Below, in pieces: positions 8,475 through 16,700 of a stretch of DNA of 58,085 nt. The notes under the pieces are model-generated. The model worked only from the letters and a program-made list of their open reading frames with translations, did no database searches and was not told the origin of the DNA. The DNA lies in assembly GCA_028286905.1 (NCBI GenBank), contig JAQBQP010000002.1, positions 120,971 to 179,055 of the forward strand. Direction: 5' to 3'. The translations under genes and the position numbers were made by a program. The DNA is from Candidatus Doudnabacteria bacterium. Lineage in GTDB: Bacteria; Patescibacteriota; Doudnabacteria; UBA920; VMFF01. Each line of letters starts with the position of its first letter. Positions within the stretch are counted from its first letter, which is position 1.

Positions 8475-8483
8475 TGGTATAAT
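8475..8483 (+). promoter_or_regulatory. Extended -10 promoter of the sugar cluster
   Basis: TGgTATAAT at 8475-8483 with no clear -35. The predicted start at about 8490 leaves a leader of roughly 17 bases before the ATG at 8507, without a Shine-Dalgarno. Confidence 0.55.
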
Positions 8484-8506
8484 AAGGGTGTTATTAGACA
8501 AACTAC

Positions 8507-9742
8507 ATGCAGCTTAAATTTCCGCAAGGTTTCTTGTGGGGAAGCGCAACCGCCGCCCATCAAATCGAAGGTAATAATACAAATTCTGATTGGTGGCAAT
8601 GGGAAAACTCCCCGCAGAGATTAAGCGAGCTACAGAAACAAAATAAAAATCTACCAAAAAATTTGGAAGACTATAAGTCCGGCATTGCCTGCGATTCGTA
8701 TAATAGATACGAAGAAGATTTTGATGTTGCTAAAAGTTTAAATCAGAACGCACATCGCTTATCTATAGAATGGGCCAGGATCGAGCCATTTCAAGGGGAA
8801 TTCGACCAGGAGCAAATTGAGCACTATCGTAAAGTTCTAAAAGCTTTGCGCGCCAGAGGAATAAAAACTTTTGTAACTTTGCATCACTTTACTAATCCAG
8901 TTTGGTTTATGGAAATTGGCGGCTGGACCAAGCATCAGAACTTAGCGCTTTTTCTGCGCTATGCTCAAAAAGTTTTAACTGAATTAAAAGACGATATTGA
9001 TTTTGTTTGCGTTATAAACGAGCCAAATGTTTACGCAGTTCTTTCATATTGGTTTGGAATGTGGCCGCCGCAAAAGAAAAATTACTTTCTTTCTCGAAAA
9101 ATCCAACAGAATATGCTTGAGGCGCATATCAAAGTTTATCAGCTTTGCAAAATTCTCAAATTTCCTTTCGAAGTAGGCAGCGCTTATCACATTCGTTTAA
9201 TTCAAATAGAAGGCTTGTTTGGCTGGCTAGAGCCTTGGATCCAATCAATCCTAACAAAGTACATTTATAAAACTGCAAAGTATTCAGATTTTATCGGAAT
9301 CAATTATTACACTAGAACTTTATTAGTTCAGAGGTTGTTTCCATTTTTCTTTGGGGTAACAAAAGAGAAGATTAACGTCACAGATTTTAATTGGGAAATT
9401 TACCCCAAAGGTTTATACTTAATATTGAAAGACCTAAAACAATATAAGAAACCAATTTACATCACAGAAAATGGCATTGCGGATGCGGCTGATCATAAAA
9501 GAGCGGAATATATCAAAACCCATCTGACCGCAGTTCATCAAGCGATTGACGAAGGGGTGGATGTTCGGGGCTACCTGCACTGGTCATTATTAGATAATTT
9601 CGAGTGGGCTGCTGGCTACACTATGAAATTCGGATTAGTAGAAATAGACCGCCAAAATAATTTAAAGCGCATCGTTCGAGAGAGTGCTAATTATTACGCG
9701 GAGATTTGCAAAAATAACTATTTAGAAACAGAAACAAAATAA
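8507..9742 (+). CDS. Glycoside hydrolase family 1 (beta-glucosidase-like)
   Basis: 411 residues, somewhat shorter than the usual 440-470. The N-terminal FPQGFLWGSATAAHQIEG is the GH1 signature. The acid/base is E172 in INEPN and the nucleophile E321 in ITENG; HWSLLDNFEW near the C-terminus is the conserved aglycone/sugar-binding segment. GH1 enzymes hydrolyse beta-linked glucosides or galactosides with retention of configuration. There is no signal peptide, so the enzyme is probably cytoplasmic and acts on imported oligosaccharides. It opens a four-gene unit with a permease, a second glycosidase and a sugar kinase, with a one-base overlap to the next gene. Confidence 0.92.
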   Translation: MQLKFPQGFLWGSATAAHQIEGNNTNSDWWQWENSPQRLSELQKQNKNLPKNLEDYKSGIACDSYNRYEEDFDVAKSLNQNAHRLSIEWARIEPFQGEFDQEQIEHYRKVLKALRARGIKTFVTLHHFTNPVWFMEIGGWTKHQNLALFLRYAQKVLTELKDDIDFVCVINEPNVYAVLSYWFGMWPPQKKNYFLSRKIQQNMLEAHIKVYQLCKILKFPFEVGSAYHIRLIQIEGLFGWLEPWIQSILTKYIYKTAKYSDFIGINYYTRTLLVQRLFPFFFGVTKEKINVTDFNWEIYPKGLYLILKDLKQYKKPIYITENGIADAADHKRAEYIKTHLTAVHQAIDEGVDVRGYLHWSLLDNFEWAAGYTMKFGLVEIDRQNNLKRIVRESANYYAEICKNNYLETETK

Positions 9743-10620
9743 TGGATTATATTTTATTAGCAACATTGGCTTGGGTCATATTTGGAGTAGTTTCAATTCA
9801 AGAAAAGTTCTTGCTGCAGAAGCCGCTGAAAGACCCCAACGTCCTAGCTTTTTATACCGGCATATTTTCAATTTTTGTTATTTTAATTTTCTTGCCGTTC
9901 GCCAGGTTCAGTTCTTGGACCCATTTAATATTTGATCTTACCGCCGGAATTATTTTTTTCATTGCCCAGTATTGCTTGTACCATGCCTTAAAAGAGGGGG
10001 AGGTCTCCGAAGTAGTGCCAATAACCGGCGCACTGATTCCGATCTTCTCTATAATAATCGTGCATTTCGGTCTAGGGACATATTTTTATAGCAACGAATG
10101 GATTGCTTTAGCTTTGCTAATCGCGGGCACAATCTTAATTTCTTACAAGAAAATCAAAAGATCCAAGAATTTAATAATATACGCAATTTTGGCATCCTTG
10201 ATGTTCGCAGTTTATTATTCAATGGCGAAGCTCGCTTATACTCCTTTTAAAACAAACTTCTCTTTTGTCCGAATTGGAAGTTTTCTCGCAGCTTTAATTA
10301 TTTTCTTAATTCCAGAAGTTAGAGCTTCTATAAAATCCAATGCTGCGCATATTAAAAACAAGAGTTCCGGCTTATTTATTACCAAAGAGGTTTTAGCAGG
10401 AGTGGCATTCGTCGTTTTAAATTACGCAATTAGCATCGGTAATCCAGCGATCGCCAATAGCCTAGAAGGTTTTGAGTACGTTTTTATTTTCCTAGTTATA
10501 TTTTTTGGCGGACGACATTTGTCTAAAACTCTTTCAGAGCACTACGATCGAGAAGCATTGATCCGTAAGTTTATTGCAATTATTTTGATTTTTGCCGGTT
10601 TAATTTTTCTAAACACTTAA
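9742..10620 (+). CDS. EamA/DMT-family permease
   Basis: 292 residues with about ten hydrophobic helices arranged as two repeats of five, the layout of drug/metabolite (EamA) transporters. The ATG overlaps the GH1 stop by one base (TAATG), which suggests translational coupling. Each half ends in the usual small-residue rich helix (for example SEVVPITGALIPIFSIII near residue 90). The substrate is not visible; between two glycosidases a sugar or glycoside is the natural guess, but EamA proteins also carry amino acids and nucleosides. Confidence 0.75.
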   Translation: MDYILLATLAWVIFGVVSIQEKFLLQKPLKDPNVLAFYTGIFSIFVILIFLPFARFSSWTHLIFDLTAGIIFFIAQYCLYHALKEGEVSEVVPITGALIPIFSIIIVHFGLGTYFYSNEWIALALLIAGTILISYKKIKRSKNLIIYAILASLMFAVYYSMAKLAYTPFKTNFSFVRIGSFLAALIIFLIPEVRASIKSNAAHIKNKSSGLFITKEVLAGVAFVVLNYAISIGNPAIANSLEGFEYVFIFLVIFFGGRHLSKTLSEHYDREALIRKFIAIILIFAGLIFLNT

Positions 10621-10623
10621 TTT

Positions 10624-11646
10624 ATGCGACATAAAATTTTAGTTTTTATTGAAAAGTTTTTGTATATTATTTTTTCGATAGTTTTTGTAGTAGTTGGTGT
10701 GGCAATAATGCTTTCTGTAAATCAAGTAGATCAAAGTCCGCGCGTTTACGGCGCAACTTTTAGATACCCGTACGCACAGGATTTGCTTGGCTTGGATTGG
10801 AAAAAAGTTTACGTTTCGATGATTGAAGACATCCAAATAAAAAATATTAGAATCCCTGTTTATTGGGATGAAATTGAAAAAGTCCAAGGAACTTACGATT
10901 TTAGTAATGTTGATTATCAAGTACAAACCGCCGAGCAGTATAATGCTAAGGTAATTTTAGTGGTTGGCCGCCGAGTACCAGGCTGGCCAGAATGCCATAT
11001 TCCTGGTTGGGCTCAAAGTTTAGATAATAAGGATCCGCTCCAAGCGCATGTAATGGATGAAATTAAAGCAGTGGTTGAACGTTACAAAGACAGCCCGGCT
11101 TTAATTGATTGGCAGGTTGAGAATGAACCATTCTTAACCAGATTTGGCCAATGCGGTACTTATCCAGTCGCACAATATTTAGATCAGGAAATCGCGTTGG
11201 TTAAACAGCTTGATTCGAATCATCCGGTAATTGTCACTGACAGTGGCGAGTTGGCGCTGTGGCTGCCAGCAGCAAGTCGAGCAGATATTTTTGGCAATAC
11301 GCTATATAAAAAAGTTTACGCTGATCGTTTTAAGGGATATATCGATTATCACTTGCCGCCAATCTTTTTTAGAGCCAAACGCGGGATGGTGCATTTCTTT
11401 TATCCTAATAAAAAGATTATAAATATTGAATTGCAAGCAGAACCTTGGACCACCAAAGGAATTACTAATACTTCCTTTGAAGAGCAAGCAATTACTTTTC
11501 CGACCCATGCCTTGCGAGATAACGTTCAGTTTGCGCATGATGCTGGTTACTCGACCGTATATGTTTGGGGCGTAGAATATTGGTATTGGGCGGCCCAACA
11601 TGGTCACCCGGAATTTTTAGATGAAGCTAAACAGTATTTACATTAA
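10624..11646 (+). CDS. Membrane-anchored clan GH-A-like glycosidase (GH5/GH39/GH42-type barrel)
   Basis: 340 residues. A single N-terminal membrane helix (about 10-33) is followed by a (beta/alpha)8-type domain. WQVENEPF (W163-Q-V-E-N-E-P) is the strand-4 motif of clan GH-A, with E168 as the likely acid/base; E269 or E273 in NIELQAEPW is a candidate nucleophile. Sequence such as IRIPVYWDEIEKVQGTYDF near residue 80 is shared by GH5, GH39 and GH42 enzymes, so the exact family is uncertain. The anchor suggests it acts outside the cell or at the membrane surface, while the GH1 enzyme acts inside. It ends two bases before the ROK kinase ATG. Confidence 0.7.
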   Translation: MRHKILVFIEKFLYIIFSIVFVVVGVAIMLSVNQVDQSPRVYGATFRYPYAQDLLGLDWKKVYVSMIEDIQIKNIRIPVYWDEIEKVQGTYDFSNVDYQVQTAEQYNAKVILVVGRRVPGWPECHIPGWAQSLDNKDPLQAHVMDEIKAVVERYKDSPALIDWQVENEPFLTRFGQCGTYPVAQYLDQEIALVKQLDSNHPVIVTDSGELALWLPAASRADIFGNTLYKKVYADRFKGYIDYHLPPIFFRAKRGMVHFFYPNKKIINIELQAEPWTTKGITNTSFEEQAITFPTHALRDNVQFAHDAGYSTVYVWGVEYWYWAAQHGHPEFLDEAKQYLH

Positions 11647-11647
11647 C

Positions 11648-12433
11648 ATGAAAACAATCGCAATTGACGTTGGCGGTACCAAAATTAAATACGCTTTGTA
11701 TGACGGCAGTTTAAAAAACTTTGAATCAATGCCGACTCCAAAAAATAGAAAAGATTTTTTGTTAGCAATTTTAAAAATTGCAGCCTTGTATCCAGATGTC
11801 AATCAGATTGGAATTGGCTTGCCAGGAATCATTGAAAAAAGCGGCAAGATTTTAAATTTGCCAAACTTAAATTTTCTAAACAATTTTAATATAATCGAAT
11901 ATTTTAGCAAGCCAGGTTTTGATGTTCGAATTGATAACGATGTTAAATGTTACTTGCGCGCTGAAATTAAAAAAGGTCTAGGTAAAAAACATAAAGACTT
12001 TGTTTTGCTATCAATTGGTACCGGCATTGGCGGGGGTATTGTTGTTTCTGGAAAAATATATTCCGGGCAGGGTTCTGCTGGGGAACTGGGGCATATGATT
12101 ATTGATAGCGGCAAAGATCTTTCTTTCTACGCTGCTGGTAAAACTTTGAAAAAGTTTGATAAAAAAGAAATGCAGCGAGTTTCAAAATATCTCGGGTATG
12201 CTTTGATAAATATTATAAATATTTTTGACCCAGAAGCGGTTTTGTTAAGCGGTGGGCTTGTAACAAACCATCTTAAAGAGTTTTTACCAGCTGCGCTTAA
12301 ATATGCTCGTGCGAACTTAATTTCTTCAAAAGCAAAGACGACTCCGGTCTTAAAATCGGAGCTTGGAGAGCAGGCTGGGGTGCTTGGAGCAGGGTTGCTT
12401 TTTGGACCTGGTTCTGGTAAAATAAAAGCGTAA
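11648..12433 (+). CDS. ROK-family sugar kinase, short form without the zinc motif
   Basis: 261 residues from the ATG at 11648, chosen because IAIDVGGTKIKYALYDG, the phosphate-binding DxGGT loop of ROK kinases, should start the protein; an in-frame upstream ATG at 11621 overlaps the glycosidase. The second phosphate loop is LLSIGTGIGGGIVVSGK and GELGHMII follows it. ROK glucokinases then carry a CxCGxxGCxE zinc site; here the protein runs from GKDLSFYAAGKTLKKF straight into the C-terminal helices, so that site is missing and the family core is about 40 residues shorter. It probably phosphorylates glucose or a related sugar released by the neighbouring glycosidases, but the missing zinc loop makes the substrate uncertain. 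Confidence 0.78.
   Translation: MKTIAIDVGGTKIKYALYDGSLKNFESMPTPKNRKDFLLAILKIAALYPDVNQIGIGLPGIIEKSGKILNLPNLNFLNNFNIIEYFSKPGFDVRIDNDVKCYLRAEIKKGLGKKHKDFVLLSIGTGIGGGIVVSGKIYSGQGSAGELGHMIIDSGKDLSFYAAGKTLKKFDKKEMQRVSKYLGYALINIINIFDPEAVLLSGGLVTNHLKEFLPAALKYARANLISSKAKTTPVLKSELGEQAGVLGAGLLFGPGSGKIKA
12395..12423 (+). promoter_or_regulatory. Promoter of rpsO inside the ROK kinase gene
   Basis: TTGCTT (12395-12400) and TAAAAT (12418-12423) are 17 bases apart. Transcription would start near 12430, giving a leader of about 119 bases for rpsO. Confidence 0.5.
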
Positions 12434-12447
12434 TCAATATTAATTTC

Positions 12448-12530
12448 CACGATATTTGGGCCGATTTCAAGTGAAAGAAGCTGAGATATTCGTGCAGACA
12501 GATCGCCTTTAAGGAAAGCTTAAAAGCGAT
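12448..12530 (+). promoter_or_regulatory. Structured rpsO leader (candidate S15 autoregulatory element)
   Basis: CACGA (12448-12452) pairs with TCGTG (12490-12494), with three more pairs and a one-base bulge inside. A second hairpin at 12502-12530 is ATCGC/GCGAT then TTTAA/TTAAA with one C-A mismatch and a GGAAAGC loop. S15 represses its own translation through leader structures in several phyla; that this one does so is inference. Confidence 0.5.
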
Positions 12531-12548
12531 ACATTGTGAAAGGTAAAG

Positions 12549-12815
12549 ATGTTACAGAAGAAAGACAAGGATGCAATCATCAAGAAGTTTCAAACTCACA
12601 AAGATGATACTGGTTCACCAGAAGTTCAGGTAGCGATTCTTTCAAAAGAAATCGAAGAAGTTTCTGAACACTTGAAAATCCATAAGAAAGACAACCACTC
12701 CCGCAGAGGATTGTTGCAGATGGTTGGAAATCGTCGCAGATTGCTTCGCTACTTAAAGAGCGAAGACGAAAAGCGCTACGACAAGCTTGTCGATAAATTG
12801 AAGCTTAAAAAATAG
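12549..12815 (+). CDS. rpsO: 30S ribosomal protein S15
   Basis: 88 residues, the normal length. The family core [11 protein letters not shown] and [20 protein letters not shown] is complete; the latter contacts the 16S rRNA three-way junction. AAAGG stands eight bases ahead of the ATG as a modest Shine-Dalgarno. It lies upstream of pnp, the classic rpsO-pnp order, with a 212-base structured gap between them. Confidence 0.97.
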   Translation: MLQKKDKDAIIKKFQTHKDDTGSPEVQVAILSKEIEEVSEHLKIHKKDNHSRRGLLQMVGNRRRLLRYLKSEDEKRYDKLVDKLKLKK

Positions 12816-12837
12816 ATTAACGATTTAGTTAGCACGA

Positions 12838-12895
12838 AAGGTCAGCCCTAACTGGTGTTCCTCCGCCAGGAGGTGCGCCGGGAAGGACTGACCTT
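12838..12895 (+). promoter_or_regulatory. Long hairpin between rpsO and pnp
   Basis: AAGGTCAG (12838-12845) pairs with CTGACCTT (12888-12895). Inside, GGTG/CGCC and CCTCC/GGAGG (12860-12864 with 12869-12873, loop GCCA) continue the rod. No T-tract follows, so it is not a plain terminator. Its place matches the RNase III processing hairpin of the enterobacterial rpsO-pnp gap. A smaller hairpin, CCTTG/CAAGG, follows at 12904-12917. Confidence 0.6.
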
Positions 12896-12905
12896 GTTAA
12901 AAACC

Positions 12906-12934
12906 TTGTTAGCAAGGAGTTAGCAAGTTAAAAT
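12906..12934 (+). promoter_or_regulatory. Promoter of pnp
   Basis: TTGTTA (12906-12911) and TAAAAT (12929-12934) are 17 bases apart; transcription would start near 12941, directly at the next hairpin. Confidence 0.55.
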
Positions 12935-12941
12935 AATAATC

Positions 12942-13010
12942 GGGACGCGTTGTTGGCAGCCACGTCCGATCGATGCCCTTCGGTCGGACATGATTGCAAA
13001 TAACGTTCCC
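12942..13010 (+). promoter_or_regulatory. Structured 5' end of the pnp leader
   Basis: GGGA (12942-12945) and CGTT pair imperfectly with AACG and TCCC (13002-13010), enclosing a strong hairpin GTCCGA/TCGGAC (12964-12969 with 12984-12989). A plausible site for PNPase autoregulation, as known in enterobacteria, by inference. Confidence 0.5.
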
Positions 13011-13027
13011 AAGCAGAAAGGTACGTT

Positions 13028-15367
13028 ATGGGTTTCTTTAGTAAAAGCGACGATGCTGCAGCGCCTAGCGTTGCTCCGTCAAATGTCGGTTTAGGTGTTA
13101 AAAAAGTTTCCGCACAAATCGGAAGCCAAGAAATAATTTTTGAAACCGGCAAGCTTGCCAAGCAAGCAAATGCTGCTGTAGTTGCCCGACAAGGCGACAC
13201 AGTTGTTTTAGCGACTGCAGTTTTGGGAAGAAAACGGGAAGGCATGGATTATTTCCCACTGCTAGTTGATTATGAAGAAAGATTATACGCAGCAGGAAAG
13301 ATTAAAGGCTCTCGCTGGGTAAAGCGCGAAGGCCGTGCCACTGATGATGCGATTTTAACTGGCAGAGTTATCGACCGTTCGATTCGCCCTTTGTTTCCAG
13401 ATGGAATGCGCAACGACGTTCAGGTTGTTGTTACAGTTTTGTCGATTGATGGCGAAAACCAACCGGATATGCTTTCTGCAAATGCGGCATCCGCAGCTTT
13501 AAACATGTCTGATATTCCTTTTGACGGTCCAATTTCAGTTGTCCGAGTTGGAAAAATTGACGGCGCTTTTGTCTTGAACCCAACTCACGAAGCAATGAAA
13601 ACTGCGCAAATGGATTTGATCGTTTCTGGAACTGCTGAACATGTCTTGATGGTTGAAGCTGGCGCGCAATTAGTTTCCGAAGCAGACATCGTTGGCGGTA
13701 TCAAGTTTGCTCAAAAATATTTGGGCGAACTTTGTGATTTACAAAACAAATTAAGAGAAGCAGCCGGTCTAGAGAAAGCAGTCGTTGATCGAATTGAAAT
13801 CAATCCAGAAATTCTAGAAAAGGTAAAAGCTTACGCAACTGAAGAAAAAATGACTGCTGCGTTGTACGTGCCAGTTAAAGATCAGCGCGATAATAATGTT
13901 AAAGACTTGCAAGAAGAAACAGTTAAAGCAATTACAGCACAATACATTTCTGAGCACAAAGATATCGTTCCGGGTGTTGAAGATGCCGCTGTACTTTTAG
14001 AAGAAGCACAAATCAAAAAAGAAGTGATGGCAGCTTTGGATAAAATCATGAAGAAATTCATGCAGAAAAACATTTTGGATAATGAACGAAGAGTAGACGG
14101 ACGTAAATTGGACGAAACTAGAAACGTCACTTGTGAAGTTGGTATTTTGCCAAGAACGCACGGTTCGGCTTTATTCACTCGCGGTGATACCCAGGTACTT
14201 ACAACTTTAACCTTGGGTTCAAAGGGCGATGAACAATTGTTAGACGGCATGGAAGATCCTGGCGATGGAACGTCAAAAAGATATATCCATCATTATAATT
14301 TCCCTGGCTATTCTGTCGGCGAAGTGGCGCCTTTGCGCGGACCTGGCCGTAGAGAAATTGGGCATGGTGCTTTGGCAGAACGGGCAGTGGAACCAATGAT
14401 TCCTGCCCAAGAAGGGTTCCCTTACACAATGCGTTTAGTATCAGAAGCAATCGCTTCTGATGGTTCTACTTCAATGGCTTCGACCTGCGGCTCTACTTTA
14501 GCGTTGATGGACGGTGGCGTGCCAATCAAAGAAATGATTGGCGGCGTTGCGATGGGCCTGGTCTTAAATGAAGAAACCGGTAAGTTCAAAGTACTTACCG
14601 ACATTGCCGGTATTGAAGATTTTAATGGACATATGGACTTTAAAGTTACTGGAAACGAAAACGGAATTACTGCAATGCAGATGGACGTAAAAGTTAAAGG
14701 GATTACTGTAGAAATTTTGGAACAGGCAATTGCCCAAGCGAAACCAGGGCGCTTACATATTTTAAGCAAAATGAAAGAAGCAATTTCGGCGCCCCGTGCT
14801 GATCTTTCTAAGTATGCTCCAAGAATTGTTTCCTTTAAGATTGATCCAGATAAGATTCGTGAAGTTATTGGCAGTGGCGGAAAAATTATCAACGGCATTA
14901 TTGCTGAAACCGGAGTTAAAATCGATATTGAAGATGATGGTTTGGTAATGGTTACTTCTACCGATGCCGCTGCTTCTGAAAAAGCGGTAAATTGGATTAA
15001 GAGCATTGTTAAAGAAATTGAAGTCGGCGAAGTTTATGAAGGCAAAGTCGTTCGAATTATGACTTTCGGTGCTTTCGTGGAATTAACACCAGGCAAAGAT
15101 GGTATGGTGCATGTTTCTGAATTAGCTAATTATCGCGTAAACAAAGTTGAAGATGTCGTCAAAATTGGCGATACCTTGAAAGTACAAGTTAAAGAAATTG
15201 ATGATCAAGGTCGAGTGAACCTAACTCACAGACCATTTGCAGCTCCTGCTCAGCCAGGACAAAGCGATGGCGGAGATCGTGGGGGCTCGGGCAGCAGACC
15301 AAGCGGCGGCGATCGCGGTCCACGTCGAGATCACGGTGATCACGGCGGTAGAGGATTCGGAAGATAA
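13028..15367 (+). CDS. pnp: Polyribonucleotide nucleotidyltransferase (PNPase)
   Basis: 779 residues, somewhat longer than the usual 700-720. Residues 1-24 are an extra N-terminal tail (MGFFSKSDDAAAPSVAPS...). Two RNase PH domains follow, the second with FTRGDTQVLTTLTLGS and SDGSTSMASTCG, the phosphate-binding active-site segment; then KH (about 605-665, VIGSGGKIINGI) and S1 (about 675-745, GKVVRIMTFGAFVEL). The last 30 residues are rich in G, R, D and H, an RGG-like RNA-binding tail. PNPase degrades RNA 3' to 5' with phosphate and is a core of the degradosome. AAAGG lies before the ATG. It has its own promoter and leader and is closed by the terminator at 15371. Confidence 0.96.
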   Translation: MGFFSKSDDAAAPSVAPSNVGLGVKKVSAQIGSQEIIFETGKLAKQANAAVVARQGDTVVLATAVLGRKREGMDYFPLLVDYEERLYAAGKIKGSRWVKREGRATDDAILTGRVIDRSIRPLFPDGMRNDVQVVVTVLSIDGENQPDMLSANAASAALNMSDIPFDGPISVVRVGKIDGAFVLNPTHEAMKTAQMDLIVSGTAEHVLMVEAGAQLVSEADIVGGIKFAQKYLGELCDLQNKLREAAGLEKAVVDRIEINPEILEKVKAYATEEKMTAALYVPVKDQRDNNVKDLQEETVKAITAQYISEHKDIVPGVEDAAVLLEEAQIKKEVMAALDKIMKKFMQKNILDNERRVDGRKLDETRNVTCEVGILPRTHGSALFTRGDTQVLTTLTLGSKGDEQLLDGMEDPGDGTSKRYIHHYNFPGYSVGEVAPLRGPGRREIGHGALAERAVEPMIPAQEGFPYTMRLVSEAIASDGSTSMASTCGSTLALMDGGVPIKEMIGGVAMGLVLNEETGKFKVLTDIAGIEDFNGHMDFKVTGNENGITAMQMDVKVKGITVEILEQAIAQAKPGRLHILSKMKEAISAPRADLSKYAPRIVSFKIDPDKIREVIGSGGKIINGIIAETGVKIDIEDDGLVMVTSTDAAASEKAVNWIKSIVKEIEVGEVYEGKVVRIMTFGAFVELTPGKDGMVHVSELANYRVNKVEDVVKIGDTLKVQVKEIDDQGRVNLTHRPFAAPAQPGQSDGGDRGGSGSRPSGGDRGPRRDHGDHGGRGFGR

Positions 15368-15370
15368 ATT

Positions 15371-15396
15371 AAAAACTCCGCCTAATGGCGGAGTTT
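15371..15396 (+). terminator. Intrinsic terminator of pnp
   Basis: AAAACTCCGCC pairs with GGCGGAGTTTT around TAAT. TATAAA at 15396-15401 follows at once, six bases before the tgt ATG, and may be the tgt promoter (no -35 or TG seen). Confidence 0.85.
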
Positions 15397-15407
15397 TATA
15401 AACTACT

Positions 15408-16610
15408 ATGAAATACTTTGAGATTTTAAAAAAAGATCAAAAGAGCAAAGCACGGCTAGGCGTCATTCATACCGCGCATGGCGACGTTCACACGCCGTAC
15501 TTTAATCCGATTGGAACAAAAGGCACTGTAAAAAGTGTTACATCCGAGGAGTTAAAGTTTTGGGGCGCTGAAATGATTTTGGCGAACACCTACCATCTGT
15601 GGCAGCGACCGGGCGATGCTTTAATTTACAAAGCCGGAGGCTTGCACGCTTTTATGAATTGGAAACAAGCAATCTTTACTGATAGCGGCGGCTACCAGGT
15701 TTTTTCTTTGGCAAAAATGCGCCAAGTTATGGAAGTTGGAGTTTTATTCCGTTTTGATATGGATGGTCGTGCAGAGATTTTGTCTCCGGAAAAATCAATT
15801 CAAATTCAATCAAATTTAGGTAGCGACGTCGCTCTGATTTTAGACGACTTTCCTGGATATCCATTCGAGTACGAAAGAACCAAGCAAGCAATTGAACAAA
15901 CCACTCGTTGGGCAGAACGCGCTGTTTCAGAATATTTAAAAATAATGACCGCCGGCGATCCAATTAATCCTGGGCAAAAACTTTGGGGCATTGTTCAAGG
16001 CGCTTCTTTTCCAGACCTTCGGGAGCAAAGTGCTAAAGAAATTCGGGCTTTGGACTTTCCTGGTTATGCAATCGGAGGGGTAGCCGTAGGTGAGCCAACC
16101 GAAGACATGCTCAAAGCGGTGGACATGGCGATCCCGCATTTAGAAGAAGATAAGCCGAAGCATTTGTTAGGCGTTGGCACTCCTTATGATATCGTGCAAG
16201 CGGTGGCCCGCGGTTGTGATTCTTTTGATTGTGTTATTCCAACCCGCGAAGCGCGCCATGGCCGTTTGTATATTTCTGCCCGAGACTCCAGCGGCAAAGA
16301 TTCATACAAAACTATTGATATTCGAAAAGCGGAATTTGCTGAAGATTTTACGCCGGTAGATAATGAATGTGATTGTTATGGTTGCTTGAACCATACGCGC
16401 GGTTATATTCGACATTTGTTTGCAGCGCAAGAAGCTTTGTCTATAAGACTCGCAACGATGCACAATATAAAATACTACCTGAACTTAATGAAAAAAGTGC
16501 GTACTGCAATTGAAAATGATTATTTTGACGATTTTCTCGCAGGTTTTAAAGATCTTACAGAACGCGATTCCGAAGGAAATGCTTCAAGTCCTTCAGAGAA
16601 CGCTTTGTAG
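15408..16610 (+). CDS. tgt: Queuine/preQ1 tRNA-ribosyltransferase
   Basis: 400 residues. TGT exchanges guanine 34 of tRNAs for Asp, Asn, His and Tyr for preQ1 (or queuine). Visible motifs: DSGGYQVFSL with the general-base aspartate, AIGGVAVGEP, FDCVIPTREARHG with the nucleophilic aspartate, and the zinc site CDCYGCLNHTRGYIRHLF. No queuosine synthesis gene (queA, queC-F) is in the window, so the cell may salvage the base. It starts only 12 bases after the pnp terminator with TATAAA six bases before ATG, so it is probably transcribed separately. The last 20 residues are a Ser-rich tail. Confidence 0.95.
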   Translation: MKYFEILKKDQKSKARLGVIHTAHGDVHTPYFNPIGTKGTVKSVTSEELKFWGAEMILANTYHLWQRPGDALIYKAGGLHAFMNWKQAIFTDSGGYQVFSLAKMRQVMEVGVLFRFDMDGRAEILSPEKSIQIQSNLGSDVALILDDFPGYPFEYERTKQAIEQTTRWAERAVSEYLKIMTAGDPINPGQKLWGIVQGASFPDLREQSAKEIRALDFPGYAIGGVAVGEPTEDMLKAVDMAIPHLEEDKPKHLLGVGTPYDIVQAVARGCDSFDCVIPTREARHGRLYISARDSSGKDSYKTIDIRKAEFAEDFTPVDNECDCYGCLNHTRGYIRHLFAAQEALSIRLATMHNIKYYLNLMKKVRTAIENDYFDDFLAGFKDLTERDSEGNASSPSENAL

Positions 16611-16685
16611 GCCACCAACAATGCTGAATTTTGTCGTGAAAGCCCAGACGACGATTTTATCAAAATAGCCCAAAACCTCACTTTT

Positions 16686-16694
16686 TGTTATACT
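16686..16694 (+). promoter_or_regulatory. Extended -10 promoter of glyS, likely leaderless
   Basis: TGtTATACT at 16686-16694, six bases, then ATG at 16701; no -35 at 17 bases. This would drive the long operon from glyS onward. Confidence 0.65.
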
Positions 16695-16700
16695 TTTAGC

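Noticed and set aside
12838-12895. Possible signal recognition particle RNA in the rpsO-pnp gap
   Set aside because: The conserved SRP segment around CCGGAAGGAAGCAG is absent; only a loose GGGAAGG resemblance exists.
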